DNA from: Molanna angustata
Lineage: Eukaryota > Arthropoda > Insecta > Trichoptera > Molannidae
Assembly: GCA_963576475.1 (NCBI GenBank)
Contig: OY754977.1
Span: forward strand, 10,419,089-10,483,088
DNA: 64,000 nucleotides
Reading direction: 5' to 3'
Shown: one piece after another, positions 20,912 to 31,170 of the stretch
How the letters are laid out: every line of letters begins with the position of its first letter
Position numbering within the stretch: position 1 is the first letter of the stretch
Translations under genes and position numbers: made by a program
The notes under the pieces: model-generated
Seen by the model: the letters and a program-made list of their open reading frames with translations, nothing else
The model's database searches: none
Told to the model about the DNA's origin: nothing

Positions 20912-21825
20912 GTACCATGTGCTAATGTGCTATGTGATATTATGTGCTATGTACGGTGTGTTTATTCTACTTTATCGATTAAAGACCCATTGATTCTTTT
21001 CAAATTTTGCAAATTTGTATATTTAATAATCGCTTAGACTATTAGATATGAAAGGGTATCTGAATATTGCTTCTTAATTTTTTTAACTGTCACATATATT
21101 ACCAAAGTGACCCCAAGCTCAGGAAACTTGTAATTTGATATTTTTATTTTCAAATTGGTAAAAAGGCACACTACTTTCATAAAATGACATTGAAGAATTA
21201 TCAAATTTTCATAATAAAATATTTGAATCAAAAGTAATTTAAGAAACTTTCATTTCATTTCAATTTCATGACAATGCTGGAAACTTACAATACAAATTTT
21301 GAATATATTGTAGAAAGACTTAGTATTGAGGAGTATAACGTTGGCCACAACCCACTTGTTTCGTCATAATTCTATGCGATATCCACCAAATAAGTAGTCT
21401 AAGTTACGACAAATGTTGACAGAACTATGGCGCGGCGAGTCAATTCATGTGACGCGGTCGTATTTTCAATTTCGTACGGGAGTCAATATCACGTATATAC
21501 GAATATACGTTTGAAATGCGAGATTATAATACAGCACACATGTGTAATAAAACAATCTTCATTGGCAATCTGACCCCCTGATATATAAATATTTTATTGG
21601 GGTGACAAGTAAGATCACCTGCGCTCCAGAAACGATTCCGATTTGCCAACCATGAATAAAACAGTATTATGGACGACATAAGACCGACTCCGTAAAGGTA
21701 GGTACCAAGCAGTCTATAAATTTTCTTATCACTTTTTGTATGGCAGATTTCGATAAAATATATCTGAAAAAATATTTATTTATTTATGAGCACTTCCTTT
21801 CGGCCTCTTCAAGTGGCGAATTTAT

Positions 21826-21985
21826 TTTTAGCATTTCAAAAATAAAAATAATAAATTTCCTAAGCTTGGGGTCACATTGAAATATTTGACAGATAAAAAA
21901 ATCAAGAATCACTATTCAGATATCCTAAAATATCTATGTAATGGGGTCTATGTGAGATTAAGATGTACAAAATGAAATAAGTCGA
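21826..21985 (+). repeat. Partial copy of the left fold-back arm
   Basis: CCTAAGCTTGGGGTCACATT, GAAATATTTGACAGATAAAA and CTATTCAGATATCCTAAAAT follow the same order as 20308-20395 in the left arm at 20094-20560. Confidence 0.75.
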
Positions 21986-22055
21986 AGCAGGATTCGAACT
22001 TGCTACCAAAGAATAACTTATCTAGTGCGCTAGCGGTTCTGACACCGGCCGATCA
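21986..22055 (-). mobile_element. tRNA-like SINE head or tRNA relic, minus strand
   Basis: On the minus strand there is a B box GTTCGAATCC (complement of GGATTCGAAC, about 21990-21999) and an upstream GTGTCAGAACCGCTAGCGCA that resembles a tRNA 5' half. No closed cloverleaf is evident and no body is seen, so a functional tRNA gene is not supported. Confidence 0.45.
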
Positions 22056-22426
22056 AAAAGTTTTTTTACAAAATAATTACATTTTACTTTTGGTTAAAAA
22101 CGACTCTCAAAATATAAATCATTTTTCTACAAACTCCTTTAAACGTACCAAAGTTGTTTCGCAGTTTGTTCATTAAAACTTATTCGAATCAACAATAAGT
22201 AAGATATAAAAATTTTACATAATTTAAAAATAAAAAGTTTTCGCTCATATGGAGATGTTCGTGTAGTCCAGACAACGGAATGATAATGTTAAAAATATTT
22301 TTTAACGAATTGACGAGTATAAAGACGTACATAAACTCAATTTATGCATAAAACAACTCGCTCTTGCGAAATACAATATTTTAAGTCTGGCCATATCTAC
22401 CGAAATTTACAAAATAATATTCCAGT
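22056..22426. other. No gene seen
   Basis: A+T-rich sequence without recognised features. Confidence 0.4.
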
Positions 22427-22715
22427 AGCTGTGAGGCACCGGCTTAGAATAGTGCTTCCATTCTTTTGAATCATTGTTTTCGAGTGTCCCGTAAGAGCCT
22501 GGTAATCGAAAATACAACAGGCAACAATAACATCTCACATAGTTCAGCAATGAGGTTCACCACCCATTCTGAATGTAGTGCTTTTGGTGAAACGAGAATG
22601 GTGTGTGGGTATACATAGATGTGTTGTTCTCCCTTTTATAAGGCAATGCACACCTTTCGCTGGTTACCCCACAAAGTGGGATATGCCGTGATGGTATGAA
22701 TGAATGAATGAATAT
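22427..22715 (+). mobile_element. Probable non-LTR 3' UTR with (ATGA)n tail
   Basis: Contains GTGAGGCACCGGCTTAGAAT (similar to ACACACCGACTTAGAATATT at about 46360), then CACAAAGTGGGATATGCCGT and GATGGTATGAATGAATGAAT. The end GCCGTGATGGTATGAATGA resembles the family F end GGCGTGATGGTATGG. No coding part is seen. Confidence 0.5.
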
Positions 22716-22894
22716 TCCAGTAGGTGAGGGTAGATTTATTAATATTTGACAAATAACCTGTAAATTTATATTGAAAGCGATGTTGGGTCAGATGATAAGA
22801 AAGGCACTAAGAACTTTTGAGAACAAATGGATTATTATTTGTTTAAGATAGTTTGATTTGACAAATAAGGCGACATGGAGCCAAATGGAATTAA

Positions 22895-23136
22895 TATATT
22901 TATTTATTTAATATTGCTTCTTGGGCAACTAACAGATACTATATGCCAAATAAAAAAAAATATTAATTTAACATGCACCTAATAACAATTTACTACGTTC
23001 TGGAGACTAACGATATTAATCGTCTCACAGATCCAGACTGAAAACACAATTAAAAACTGTGTCTCCACCGGGAATACAACCCGGGACCTTTCGCCCAGGA
23101 GTCAGATACCCAACCCACTGAGCCACGAAGGCCGAC
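22895..23136 (-). mobile_element. tRNA-derived SINE family 2, best copy, minus strand
   Basis: Read on the minus strand: head TTCGTGGCTCAGTGGGTTGG (A-box-like), B-box region GGTCCCGGGTTGTATTCCCG, body with the reverse of TCTGGAGACTAACGATA and GATCCAGACTGAAAACACAA, then an AAATAAATAAATATATT tail at the left edge. It is the only copy here with both promoter boxes and the tail. Confidence 0.8.
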
Positions 23137-23735
23137 AAATTGAACGGAATGAACGATAATAGGCTGAGAAAGAAGAAGTAAGGTGAAAATCTTCAAAGTT
23201 CATTTCTTGTGCATGCATGCGAAACTAAAAACTCATCAAGTTTTACATAATGTTCATTTTATTTGTCAAAATACAACTAGATTCAGGAGCACAGTGACCG
23301 ACTATAATTTTATTATAATTGTTCTTGTATGTCTAGCAGATGGTGGAGATATTTTCCAAGAAAATACACAATGTTTTGATATAATAATATTGATATGTTT
23401 ATATATGATTCGTATGACAAATAGTAGGTAAGTATATTCTCAGAATTTCAAGGGTCATTAATGCAATGACTTCCCACATATTTCAAAGAAAGCGGCTGAA
23501 TTCATTCTCAGAACGAGAGATGAAAAGCCCATAATCATATTTGAGTAAAGACTTGTCGCAGATTTGAAGATTCAAATAAATCATAACTAAAATTGGAGGG
23601 TGAGAATATTTAAAGTGGAGAACATAAAAATGAATGATATACTTGTAAATTTTCTCATTGCAAATTGTTTATCAGCGTTTTATTAGAAAAAAACCTATAT
23701 CCTTCATGATTTAATTTTGATTGATGACATGATTT
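23137..23735. other. No gene seen
   Basis: An 82-codon ORF (23183-23431) lacks any recognisable motif. The rest is unremarkable. Confidence 0.4.
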
Positions 23736-23782
23736 AATTTCAATAGAAATGAACCAATTTCAAGTTCATTTCTATTGAAATT
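23736..23782. repeat. Short perfect inverted repeat, 19-bp arms
   Basis: AATTTCAATAGAAATGAAC (23736-23754) and its complement GTTCATTTCTATTGAAATT (23764-23782) flank a 9-base spacer. No terminator or gene context makes a function likely. Confidence 0.85.
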
Positions 23783-23859
23783 GGTACAAAATGGAGTTAC
23801 TGAAAATACAGCATAAAATGTACTAAAACAACTAAAAAAATCATTTTTAACGAATAATG

Positions 23860-24185
23860 GTCTCTTCCTTCCTTTTATTTTATTACTTTTCCTTTTGTTT
23901 TTGTTCTTACTCTATTGTATTTTTTGGGTTTTCTTCTATATGTTTTCTTCTATATGTTTTTTTTTTTTTTTTTTTTTTATTTTTTTATTCTAGTGTTGTT
24001 TTGGATCTATCAAAACATTTTTATATTGTCAAAGCAATTTCATTTTTTTTTGTCCTTGTTGGTTAGTTTAAGTTAGCACATATATTGTATGATATAGAAA
24101 CCCACTGATAACCATATATGGTTAGTGGGATCTTTTATAAATGAAATTATATTGAAAAATAAATAAAATAAAAAAAAAATAAAAA
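23860..24185 (+). mobile_element. Possible Jockey-like 3' UTR with A-rich tail
   Basis: A T-rich segment is followed by CCCACTGATAACCATATATG and GTTAGTGGGATCTTTTATAA (a small palindrome), and ends in AATAAATAAAATAAAAAAAA. Layout is like the 3' UTRs at 6650-7040 and 43530-44388, with no coding part left. Confidence 0.4.
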
Positions 24186-24464
24186 AAATAAAGAATTTTT
24201 TTCTAAAATTTATAAACAATTAATTATTATTTTTATTATTATTTCAATAAAGGCAATACGACCCTTCAAGGACGATTTGTGCCATTTGACTACATGAGAA
24301 TTTTATTTAAATTTGTTCATTTATTTACTTGGATCAGTAAACAGTCATGTTAACAATTACATACAATACACAAATGATTTACAGAAATGAGACCAATTAC
24401 ATACCAATCCCAGAAAGTACAGAAAAATTACAGTTACAAAAAATAGAATTAAAAAAAGCATTTC

Positions 24465-24526
24465 ATAATATTGTAATAAGTATGTACCGCGAGCTGCGAG
24501 CGAGTACATACTTATTACAATATTAT
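24465..24526. repeat. Inverted repeat, 23-bp perfect arms, 16-bp GC-rich loop
   Basis: ATAATATTGTAATAAGTATG TAC (24465-24487) is the exact complement of 24504-24526. The loop is CGCGAGCTGCGAGCGA. It lies directly before the coding part of family F copy 2. Confidence 0.9.
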
Positions 24527-24529
24527 CTA

Positions 24530-25193
24530 TATAAGCTCGCGATACACAATGGTATCGTCGCACCGACTCTAATGTATGCTAGTGAAACATGGACATGGCA
24601 GAAGATGCATGAAAGTAGAATTAACGCGGTTGAAATGAGGTCACTAAGACGAATGTGCAGTAAAACGATATATAATTTTTTTATTTTTTTTATTTTATTT
24701 TATTAAGTTTACAATAACATATACAAAATATAAAACAAACAAACTATATAGAAAAGATTCACAGTAAGACAAAACATATTTACCATTTACTAGAGTGCAA
24801 GCACTCGTGTGTAAAGGAATAATAGAATAAGAAATGAGGATATTAGACGAGAATGTATGATTGAAAGAAATATCGTAAGTAAGATGAAAATAAATGCCCT
24901 TAGGTGGTTCGGCCACATAGAAAGAATGAGTGATGACCGTCTGACAAAAAAAGTGTACAAGGCTGATAAAAAAGGAACGAAAAGTAGAGGTCGGCCAAGA
25001 AAAAGTTGGCACGATCACATAAATGGGATTTTGAAAGATGGTGATGTTAGAAGTAAGAATAATAGAAGAGTGTGTATGAGACGATGTATGGACCTGAATG
25101 AAGCGAGGAATGTGTGTCAAGAGAGAGGAGTCTGGCTTTCGGTTCTCTCTGCCTACTCCAAATAGGGAAATGGCGTGATGGTATGGTATGGTA
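24530..25193 (+). mobile_element. Non-LTR family F, copy 2, interrupted by an insertion
   Basis: First part (24551-24670) reads NGIVAPTLMYASETWTWQKM then RINAVEMRSLRRMCSKT. It is broken at about 24675 by an A+T-rich insertion (about 24675-24835) containing a long T/TTTTA run. It resumes as RCMIERNIVSKMKINALRWF, GHIERMSDDRLTKKVYKADK, GTKSRGRPRKSWHDHINGIL and CMRRCMDLNEARNVCQERG. The 3' end is AAATGGCGTGATGGTATGG with further TATGG units. This is the most legible copy of the C-terminal coding region. Confidence 0.85.
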
Positions 25194-25628
25194 ATAAGTA
25201 TGTATATCTGTGGGAAGGATGTGGATGATTAGGATGGGTTATAAGGAATGAAGTAAATATATTTATTCAACTATCATTGTAGGTGAATGCAACCTTTTAT
25301 ATAATTCAATTGTTTTTTATTTGTTTTTTTATATACAAATAAAAAACAGTTTAACAAAAGACAAACAACGCCTACTAAACTAGCATGTTTTTCTCCGCCA
25401 ATTTTAAAATTTCCCTGTAAAGGAAACAGAGACAATTGCAAGAAGGTATCTTTAGTTTTCATTTCCATTGATATAATTTATGACACTTATATGGGTCATT
25501 GGATGATCAGACCATTTTTAGATTCATCCTTTCCCCAATACCACCCGTTCTGTTTATAGTACTTCCAACGTCCCCGTGTAAAACTCTCTAAGAACACACG
25601 AAGCACTTAAGACTCCGGAGAACTATAA

Positions 25629-25862
25629 AACCCAATTAGAGTTCTAAATAGCCAACATTGCCAGTGTGGTGATGAGGATGAGACAATTGATCATGTATTT
25701 TTTAACTGTAAAAATAATTCCGCCTTCAAAAATATATACAAACAATTAAATAAAATCACTTACCAATCTCCACTTAAAATCCAACATCTTTTGTCTCTTA
25801 ATAATTCACGTGTACTGTCCGTTATTTCAAAATTCCTTTCATTGAATGACATAAATTTATAA
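25629..25862 (+). mobile_element. Non-LTR ORF2 C-terminal fragment with CxC...HxxxxC motif
   Basis: Frame 25629-25862 gives NSQHCQCGDEDETIDHVFFN, CKNNSAFKNIY, and ends FLSLNDINL before TAA. CQCG..DETIDHVFFNC is the usual C-terminal zinc-like motif of ORF2 in I/R1/Jockey-type elements ('C.C...ETi.H....C'). A stop lies just upstream (25626), so only the last 77 codons survive. Confidence 0.75.
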
Positions 25863-25990
25863 TAAAATTAACTTTTCTCCTCTGACATGAAATAATTGGC
25901 ACATAGCACTCTTTAAAGGGTGAATTGCCTTAGACTAAAAAAAACTATAAAACCTAGCAGAGTGCCAAAGAGACCTTCCTCTCTAGATTT

Positions 25991-26110
25991 GTCATTTAGC
26001 TCAAGAAAAGATAACTCAATGTATGGAAGTGACAGTTGTCACGTGAATGGCAACTGTCACTTCCATACATTGAGTTATCTTTTCTTGTTTCTTTTCTTGA
26101 GCTAAATGAC
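25991..26110. repeat. Hairpin element, 48-bp arms, one arm with a small insertion
   Basis: GTCATTTAGCTCAAGAAAAG through GACAGTTG (25991-26038) pairs with CAACTGTCACTTCC through AGCTAAATGAC (26051-26110). The right arm has 12 extra bases (TTTCTTTTCTTG, near 26087-26098) that duplicate neighbouring sequence. Flanks CTAGA.../...TCTAG also pair loosely. This looks like a small MITE. Confidence 0.85.
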
Positions 26111-26413
26111 ACGTTGTCTAGGGGGGCTGATTATAAGGAAACTGTAGGCTCGCCATACACTGGAAGTGAGGATAGGAGTGCACCGTATTTTCGACAAAAG
26201 GTTTAGAAATCTCTGAAGCTGCTCTACGTGGCTACTATTTCAATGGTCAACATTCATTTACTACGGTGTTCTTAAAAATTTTCCGGTAAGAAGTTAAATA
26301 AAGAATTATTTTCTATAATCTATAACCTCAAAAAGGTCTGGGCGAGCTGTCTATCAAAAAATGAAGTACGTTTATAACGTATATAGATTGAACGATTGAC
26401 AAACATACTAAAA
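26111..26413. other. No gene seen
   Basis: Mixed-composition sequence without recognised repeats or ORFs. Confidence 0.4.
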
Positions 26414-26905
26414 TATAGAAGAACTCAAGGCATCTACAGGGCTTACGACCTGTCGTCGACTGCTTTACGTGATCACTTTATTATCTTGCGCAACGTTCAC
26501 CAATTATACTTTTTTTATAGAGTTCCCTTATCAATCCAATTTTGAAAGTTCTATATATTTTAATAATGAGAAACAGATCGTTTGAAAATAAGGTATTTTA
26601 CTATATCCATCTATGAAGTAACGAAGAATCCTTTTTGTAACGCCATCTATTAAGAGATCGGTTTATTTGAGCAATTGCAATGAAAGCATCAGTCCTCTTA
26701 AATTAGGTGACGTTTTTTTGCACAGATGTCACCCTTGAACTGCGCCAGATATATTTTTTCATCAGGTCGTAAGACATGGATGTGCCTTGAGTTCCTGGTT
26801 CTTCTATAATATTCCAACGTCGTCTCTATTGAGATGTTAAAAAAATGTCGAAAAAAATCATTGATTCCCGACGGAAAAAATCCAATGTTTGCGTATATGC
26901 AACTT
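26414..26905. mobile_element. Fold-back repeat of a second family, with inverted ends
   Basis: TATAGAAGAACTCAAGGCAT plus CTACAGGGCTTACGACCTG (26414-26453) is the inverted copy of CAGGTCGTAAGACATGGATG plus TGCCTTGAG...TTCTATA (26763-26808). The sequence continues to 26905 (TTGATTCCCGACGG, CCAATGTTTGCGTATATGCA) in parallel with 31090-31170. The inner part (ACGCCATCTATTAAGAGA) matches 30795 in reverse. No coding sequence. Confidence 0.75.
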
Positions 26906-27483
26906 TTAAAACAAATTCGATAAAAAATATATAATGTCTTTCAGGTTTTCGTATTATATGCCTTCCCCTAGTATCTTCCCGATCAATGTATAAAATATCA
27001 TATTTGCATATGGATATGTTATTTTCATGAAAAAATTTAATAAGTAGAAACGCAAACGAAGGTATTTTATCTAGGCAAGGTGACTCTAGTGTAGGAAAGT
27101 ACCTACATACATAACCCACTTTGAAAACTAATTTTCAAAAGTTGTAAGGACACCAGCGGCATCTGGCGTCTCGTGAGCAAGGCTAGATGACAAGTGGGAG
27201 GTAGGTACCTATACTAGAGAAGGGACAAGAGGAGACAAATAGATACGATCCATCTTTCTATACTACAGGGAAATCAACCTTCAGATAAATCACGAGCCAA
27301 GCCGTACCTAAGCAACGCCGCTTAATATTTAAATGTGATCCATAATTTTGATTCAGCCATTCGTAAATGATCACGTTTAACCTAAAAACGTAATTATAAG
27401 CATTTAATTCGAGATGATTTCCATTGACGTGAGCGGGATTCAACGAACTGGAATAGACCATAAATTATATCATATATTCTATT
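26906..27483. other. No gene seen
   Basis: Two ORFs on the minus strand (26826-27119, 27258-27461) have no recognised domain. TAGGTACCTA-type motifs occur near 27100 and 27205. Confidence 0.4.
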
Positions 27484-27680
27484 AACTAGTGTATTGTAAC
27501 AGTGTAACACATGAGTTCCAACTATCGATGGCGATAACATGTATAGTTGAAAAATACGTAACAAAATATAAACCCGTAAATCCAAATAATTAATATTATA
27601 AGATATTTGGTGGTTTCCAATACAAAACATGTATGTCAGGATAGGATAATATGGAAGTCAGTCCTTTTTTCCAACCCCAA
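27484..27680 (+). mobile_element. MITE-like repeat (ACTAGT...CACATGAG family), half copy
   Basis: AACTAGTGTATTGTAACAGT then GTAACACATGAGTTCC, CGATGGCGATAACATGTATA and ATGTCAGGATAGGATAATAT follow the order of the full copy at 46398-46750. Other copies start at 63010 and end at 64000. Confidence 0.7.
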
Positions 27681-27695
27681 ATATGTAAAGAGCTT

Positions 27696-28103
27696 GATTG
27701 TATGTATGTATGTATGAAGATTATGTATCAAACAATTAAGAGTCCCCGTGTGTATCCAAATTGTATGATGTCGTCACTAAATATTACTAACAAAAGTTTG
27801 TTAATAAAAAGGATCAGATGTTTTGCTATAATGTAAATGAATGAATGAACAAACAATTAAGAGTCCCCGTGTGTATCCAAATTGTATGATGTCGTCACTA
27901 AATATTACTAACAAAAGTTTGTTAATAAAAAGGATCAGATGTTTTGCTATAATGTACTGATTGTATGTATGTATGTATGTATGAAGATTATGTATCAAAC
28001 AATTAAGAGTCCCCGTGTGTATCCAAATTGTATGATGTCGTCACTAAATATTACTTACAAAACTTTGTTAATAAAAAGGATCATATGTTTTGCTATAATG
28101 TAC
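27696..28103 (+). repeat. Three tandem copies of a ~105-bp unit
   Basis: Copies of CAAACAATTAAGAGTCCCCG ... GTATGATGTCGTCACTAAAT ... GTTTTGCTATAATGTA begin at 27729, 27850 and 27997. The first and third are preceded by TGTATGTATG...GAAGATTATG, the second only by ATGAATGAATGAA. The first two cores are nearly identical and the third slightly diverged. The array ends exactly where the 5'-truncated SINE at 28104 begins. Confidence 0.92.
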
Positions 28104-28303
28104 AGTTGGTAGCCCGTTTGGTTTCTGTGCGGGCGTTCTGGGTTCGATCCCCAGCAGAAGAGAAATTTATTGAAATTCGTTTCTCATGTTAAAATTGTTT
28201 CTCTGGGCTGGAAACACTGGTAAGCTGGAAGAAATCGCCATATGGCAATAATCTCGCGACTTGCTTTGGGTGCAAGGAAGTGTATATGATTATTATTATT
28301 ATA
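28104..28303 (+). mobile_element. tRNA-derived SINE family 1, 5'-truncated
   Basis: Starts within the A box (CAGTTGGTAGCCCGTTTGG), has B box GGTTCGATCCC near 28142, body GGGCTGGAAACACTGGTAAG, block GCCATATGGCAATAA and an ATT-rich tail. Loss of the first dozen bases would cripple pol III transcription. Confidence 0.85.
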
Positions 28304-29652
28304 ATGTATGCATTTTCCTATTTATTAAAACCCGGCACTTATGGAACACCAGAATACTAAAATAGGAAAAAAAGTAAATTCGGTCCAGCCATTTGGAGTT
28401 AAGAGAATTAATATCTAGATTTATAATGCATCTCTCGTTTCACATTTTAATGTATATCTCAAAAAATATACTGTTTGCAAGACACAAGGGGTACATTTTT
28501 TGACATGTTTTTTTATATAACTTATTTCCACTATAACAATAAATTTTTGGTTGGAATTATTCATTATTCACTTGAACACACAAAAAATTTCATCGAATAA
28601 CTTTATGTTTTATTTCATCGAATCCTCTTTGTGGCTTTTCTATAATGCCCTTACTCTTTATATAATATACATATATAAGTTCTTGTAATATTATTGAAAC
28701 TGTTGGTTTTTCCCAAATAAAAATTAATAAACATAGTGGAATGAACAGATTCAGATGTGTGCATCAATCACACTGAAAGATGTAGAGTAAAGAGCCGTTT
28801 TTTCAACAAGAAAATAAACAATGTACCATAAAGTATCTTGTAGATAATATATCCATATAAGATGTTAATAATATTTTTGATATTATAAATGTAAAATAAT
28901 ACTAGAAGTGCTATTTCTATAATTATTTCATGCAATTTAATGTAATGTAATAACATATAAATATAATGTAATTTAATTTCTATAATATGATGTCTATATT
29001 AAGTGTAATACATTAAAGAAACAGGAAATAAATTGAATACGAAAGTAATATAAATAACAATGACAGTAACCCCAGTATAGAACCACCTACAAACAAATAA
29101 AAGTTAATCTTTCTCAGAAATGATTACAAGTATTTTTTACTGGGCGTCATATTGTCCACTGTACAATGCGTAGCGTCGTCGGCGCCAGGACGGAACGCGC
29201 CACGACGCCTTTTCGTTATTTGTACCTACACATATTAGACGCCAGAGTTTCCAGTATAGCCTTCAATACAATCGTATAATATGAAAAGAAATATAATAGG
29301 TAAGACGGTAAAAAAGAGATTCATTGAATGGTAAGTAAAGAATATAAATATATAATTGCGTTGATTATTTGTTTTTTTTTTATTTTTAGTTAACTAAAAT
29401 ATTAAGCTTAGCCCTAATCCGAACTAAACTAACAGTCTAGGCTCGAAAATAAACTCAAGTAAAGCCGGTTTGGCTACAGTTTATTTACATACCTAGATTA
29501 AGACGAACATACAATCACGCAATGTCCCTATTAAGCAGATATAATCTTGCAATTGAACGTAGTTTTAGTCCTAAAAATATAAACTCAAAATGATTTCATA
29601 TTTTATTCCTTAAAAAAGTAGAATGGAAATCCACAAAAAACATTTTTAATAC
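28304..29652. other. No gene seen; one small GC-rich island
   Basis: A+T-rich DNA. A short CpG-rich stretch (GTAGCGTCGTCGGCGCCAGG, about 29171-29190, to ACGACGCC) stands out but has no ORF or palindrome that I can support. Confidence 0.4.
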
Positions 29653-30111
29653 ACATACATACATACTATCACGCCATGTCCCTTACGGGGTAGGCAGAGA
29701 GAGCCGTACGCCACCTTTTTTATATCTTGAAACACACCTCGTCAACATCCATACATCGTCTTATACATGTTCGTTTGTTGCTCATGCTTCTTACATTTCC
29801 ACTTTTCAGAATATCGTTTACTTGGTCGTTCCATTCTTTTCTTGGGCGACCCAGTCCTCTTATTCCATTCCTTTCCGCCATGTTTATTTTCTTCGTCAGG
29901 CGATCCTCATTCATTCTTTCCAAGTGGCCAACCATCTCAATGTGTTTTCTATTAAGTAAATCTTTTTTCATCCAACATTCTTTCCTTACGTCTTCGTTTC
30001 GTATCCTGTCATACATCGTTTTATTACAAATTCTTCTTAGCGATCTCAGTTTTACTGCATTTAATTTGATTTGGTACGCCCTCTGCCATATCCAGGATTC
30101 ACTCTCATTTT
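29653..30111 (-). mobile_element. Non-LTR family F, copy 3, minus strand
   Basis: Minus-strand ORF (about 30111 to 29720) reads ESWIWQRAYQIKLNAVKLRS, LRRICNKTMYDRIRNEDVRK, HIEMVGHLERMNEDRLTKKI and GIRGLGRPRKEWNDQVNDIL. This is the longest uninterrupted copy of this C-terminus here. The tail on the minus strand is GGCGTGATAGTATGTATGTA (29653-29677 on the plus strand as TACATACATACTATCACGCC). There is no RT core, so it is 5'-truncated. Confidence 0.85.
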
Positions 30112-30330
30112 TTAAATATATTGAATAATAATAATTAAAAAAAATAAACACAGTTAGGAGTTTCTCATATATATGTTCATTATTGATTTATTAGTGTATG
30201 AATTAAACTCCTATTTTATTGATAAATGTATTATTGTATTTTATTTCAAACACCTACGATTCTTTGAAGAATTTTCAAGTTCTGGTCCAAACAAAAACGT
30301 TTACTCTAAAAATATACATGGTAAATAATA

Positions 30331-30670
30331 CGGACTTTTTTACTCCTCACTAACCCAAGGGGATATAGTGGGGAGTTGTGATTTCAACATTTTAAAGGGT
30401 ATTTTTTTATTGCAGATTATCAATAACTATCATGCTGAGATTGTATTCTGAAAGTTTCATCACAATGTATATGTGTGCTATGTGCTATGTACGGCATGTT
30501 CATTTTACTTTATCAATTATAGACTAAAGTACTCATTCGATTCTCTTCAAATTTTGCAAATTTGTTTGCAAAATCTAATACTCACTTAAAACCCATAAAA
30601 TGTGGAAGGATATCTGAATAGTGCTTCTCAATTTTAGTAATCGATTACTTACACATTGGTACAAGTAGGT
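30331..30670 (-). repeat. Copy of the fold-back family arm plus loop, inverted relative to 20420-20700
   Basis: TTTACTCCTCACTAACCCAA, TTGCAGATTATCAATAACTA, AGTTTCATCACAATGTATAT and TTTTACTTTATCAATTATAG match, in reverse order and strand, 20690 to 20440. This shows the family's basic unit spans what is arm plus loop at 20094-21361. Confidence 0.8.
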
Positions 30671-30689
30671 AAATAATACAAAAATGACT

Positions 30690-31170
30690 TTATAAGTCTG
30701 GCGCAATTCAGGGGTGACTTCTATGCGAAAAATGCATTTGTCACCTCAGGTATAAGAATTGTTGCTCTCATTATTTACAAAAAACGAATTCTCTCAATAG
30801 ATGGCGTTACAACAAAAATAAACAAAAAATAATAAGAATGTTGTTCATAATTTCACACAAAGATGGCTGTAGTAAAAATTCCTTATTTTCAAGCGAAAAG
30901 AATTTCAGTATTACAATATATAGAACTTTCAAAATTGAATTGATAGGGATCTCATTAAAAAGGCATAATTGGTGAACGTTGCGCAAGCGCATAAAGTGAT
31001 CACGTAAACCAGCCGATGACAGGTCGTAAGCCCTGTAGGTGCCTTGATATCCCGGTTCTCCTATAGTAAATATTCCAACTTCGTCTCTATTGAGATAATT
31101 AAAAATCTGTTAAAAAATACCTTTGACTCCCGACAGGGAAAAAAATCCAATGTTTGCGCATATGCAATAA
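30690..31170. repeat. Second copy of the fold-back family seen at 26414-26905
   Basis: GGCGCAATTCAGGGGTGACT, ACAGGTCGTAAGCCCTGTAG, GGTTCTCCTATAG, CGTCTCTATTGAGATA and CCAATGTTTGCGCATATGCA match the 26.4-26.9 kb copy, partly on the opposite strand. Here only one side of the inverted end is present. Confidence 0.7.

Larger units (their letters stand above)
20094..21361. mobile_element. Fold-back element of 1.27 kb with arms of about 470-550 bp
   Basis: The left arm (from AAACGAGTGGGTCGTGGCC at 20094) is the inverted copy of the right arm (ending GGCCACAACCCACTTGTTT at 21361). Matching pairs along the arms include CTGAGCTTGGGGTCA (20310) with TGACCCCAAGCTCAG, and AATCGATAAAGTAAAATAAA (20467) with TTTATTCTACTTTATCGATT (20970). 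Arms differ by many substitutions and by a GT expansion in the right arm. The loop (about 20560-20810) holds a sequence shared with 30331-30450 and the head of SINE family 1. No transposase is present, so it is non-autonomous. Confidence 0.85.

Noticed and set aside
20843..21037. ORF starting with repeated Cys-Val
   Set aside because: Translation of a (GT)n microsatellite.
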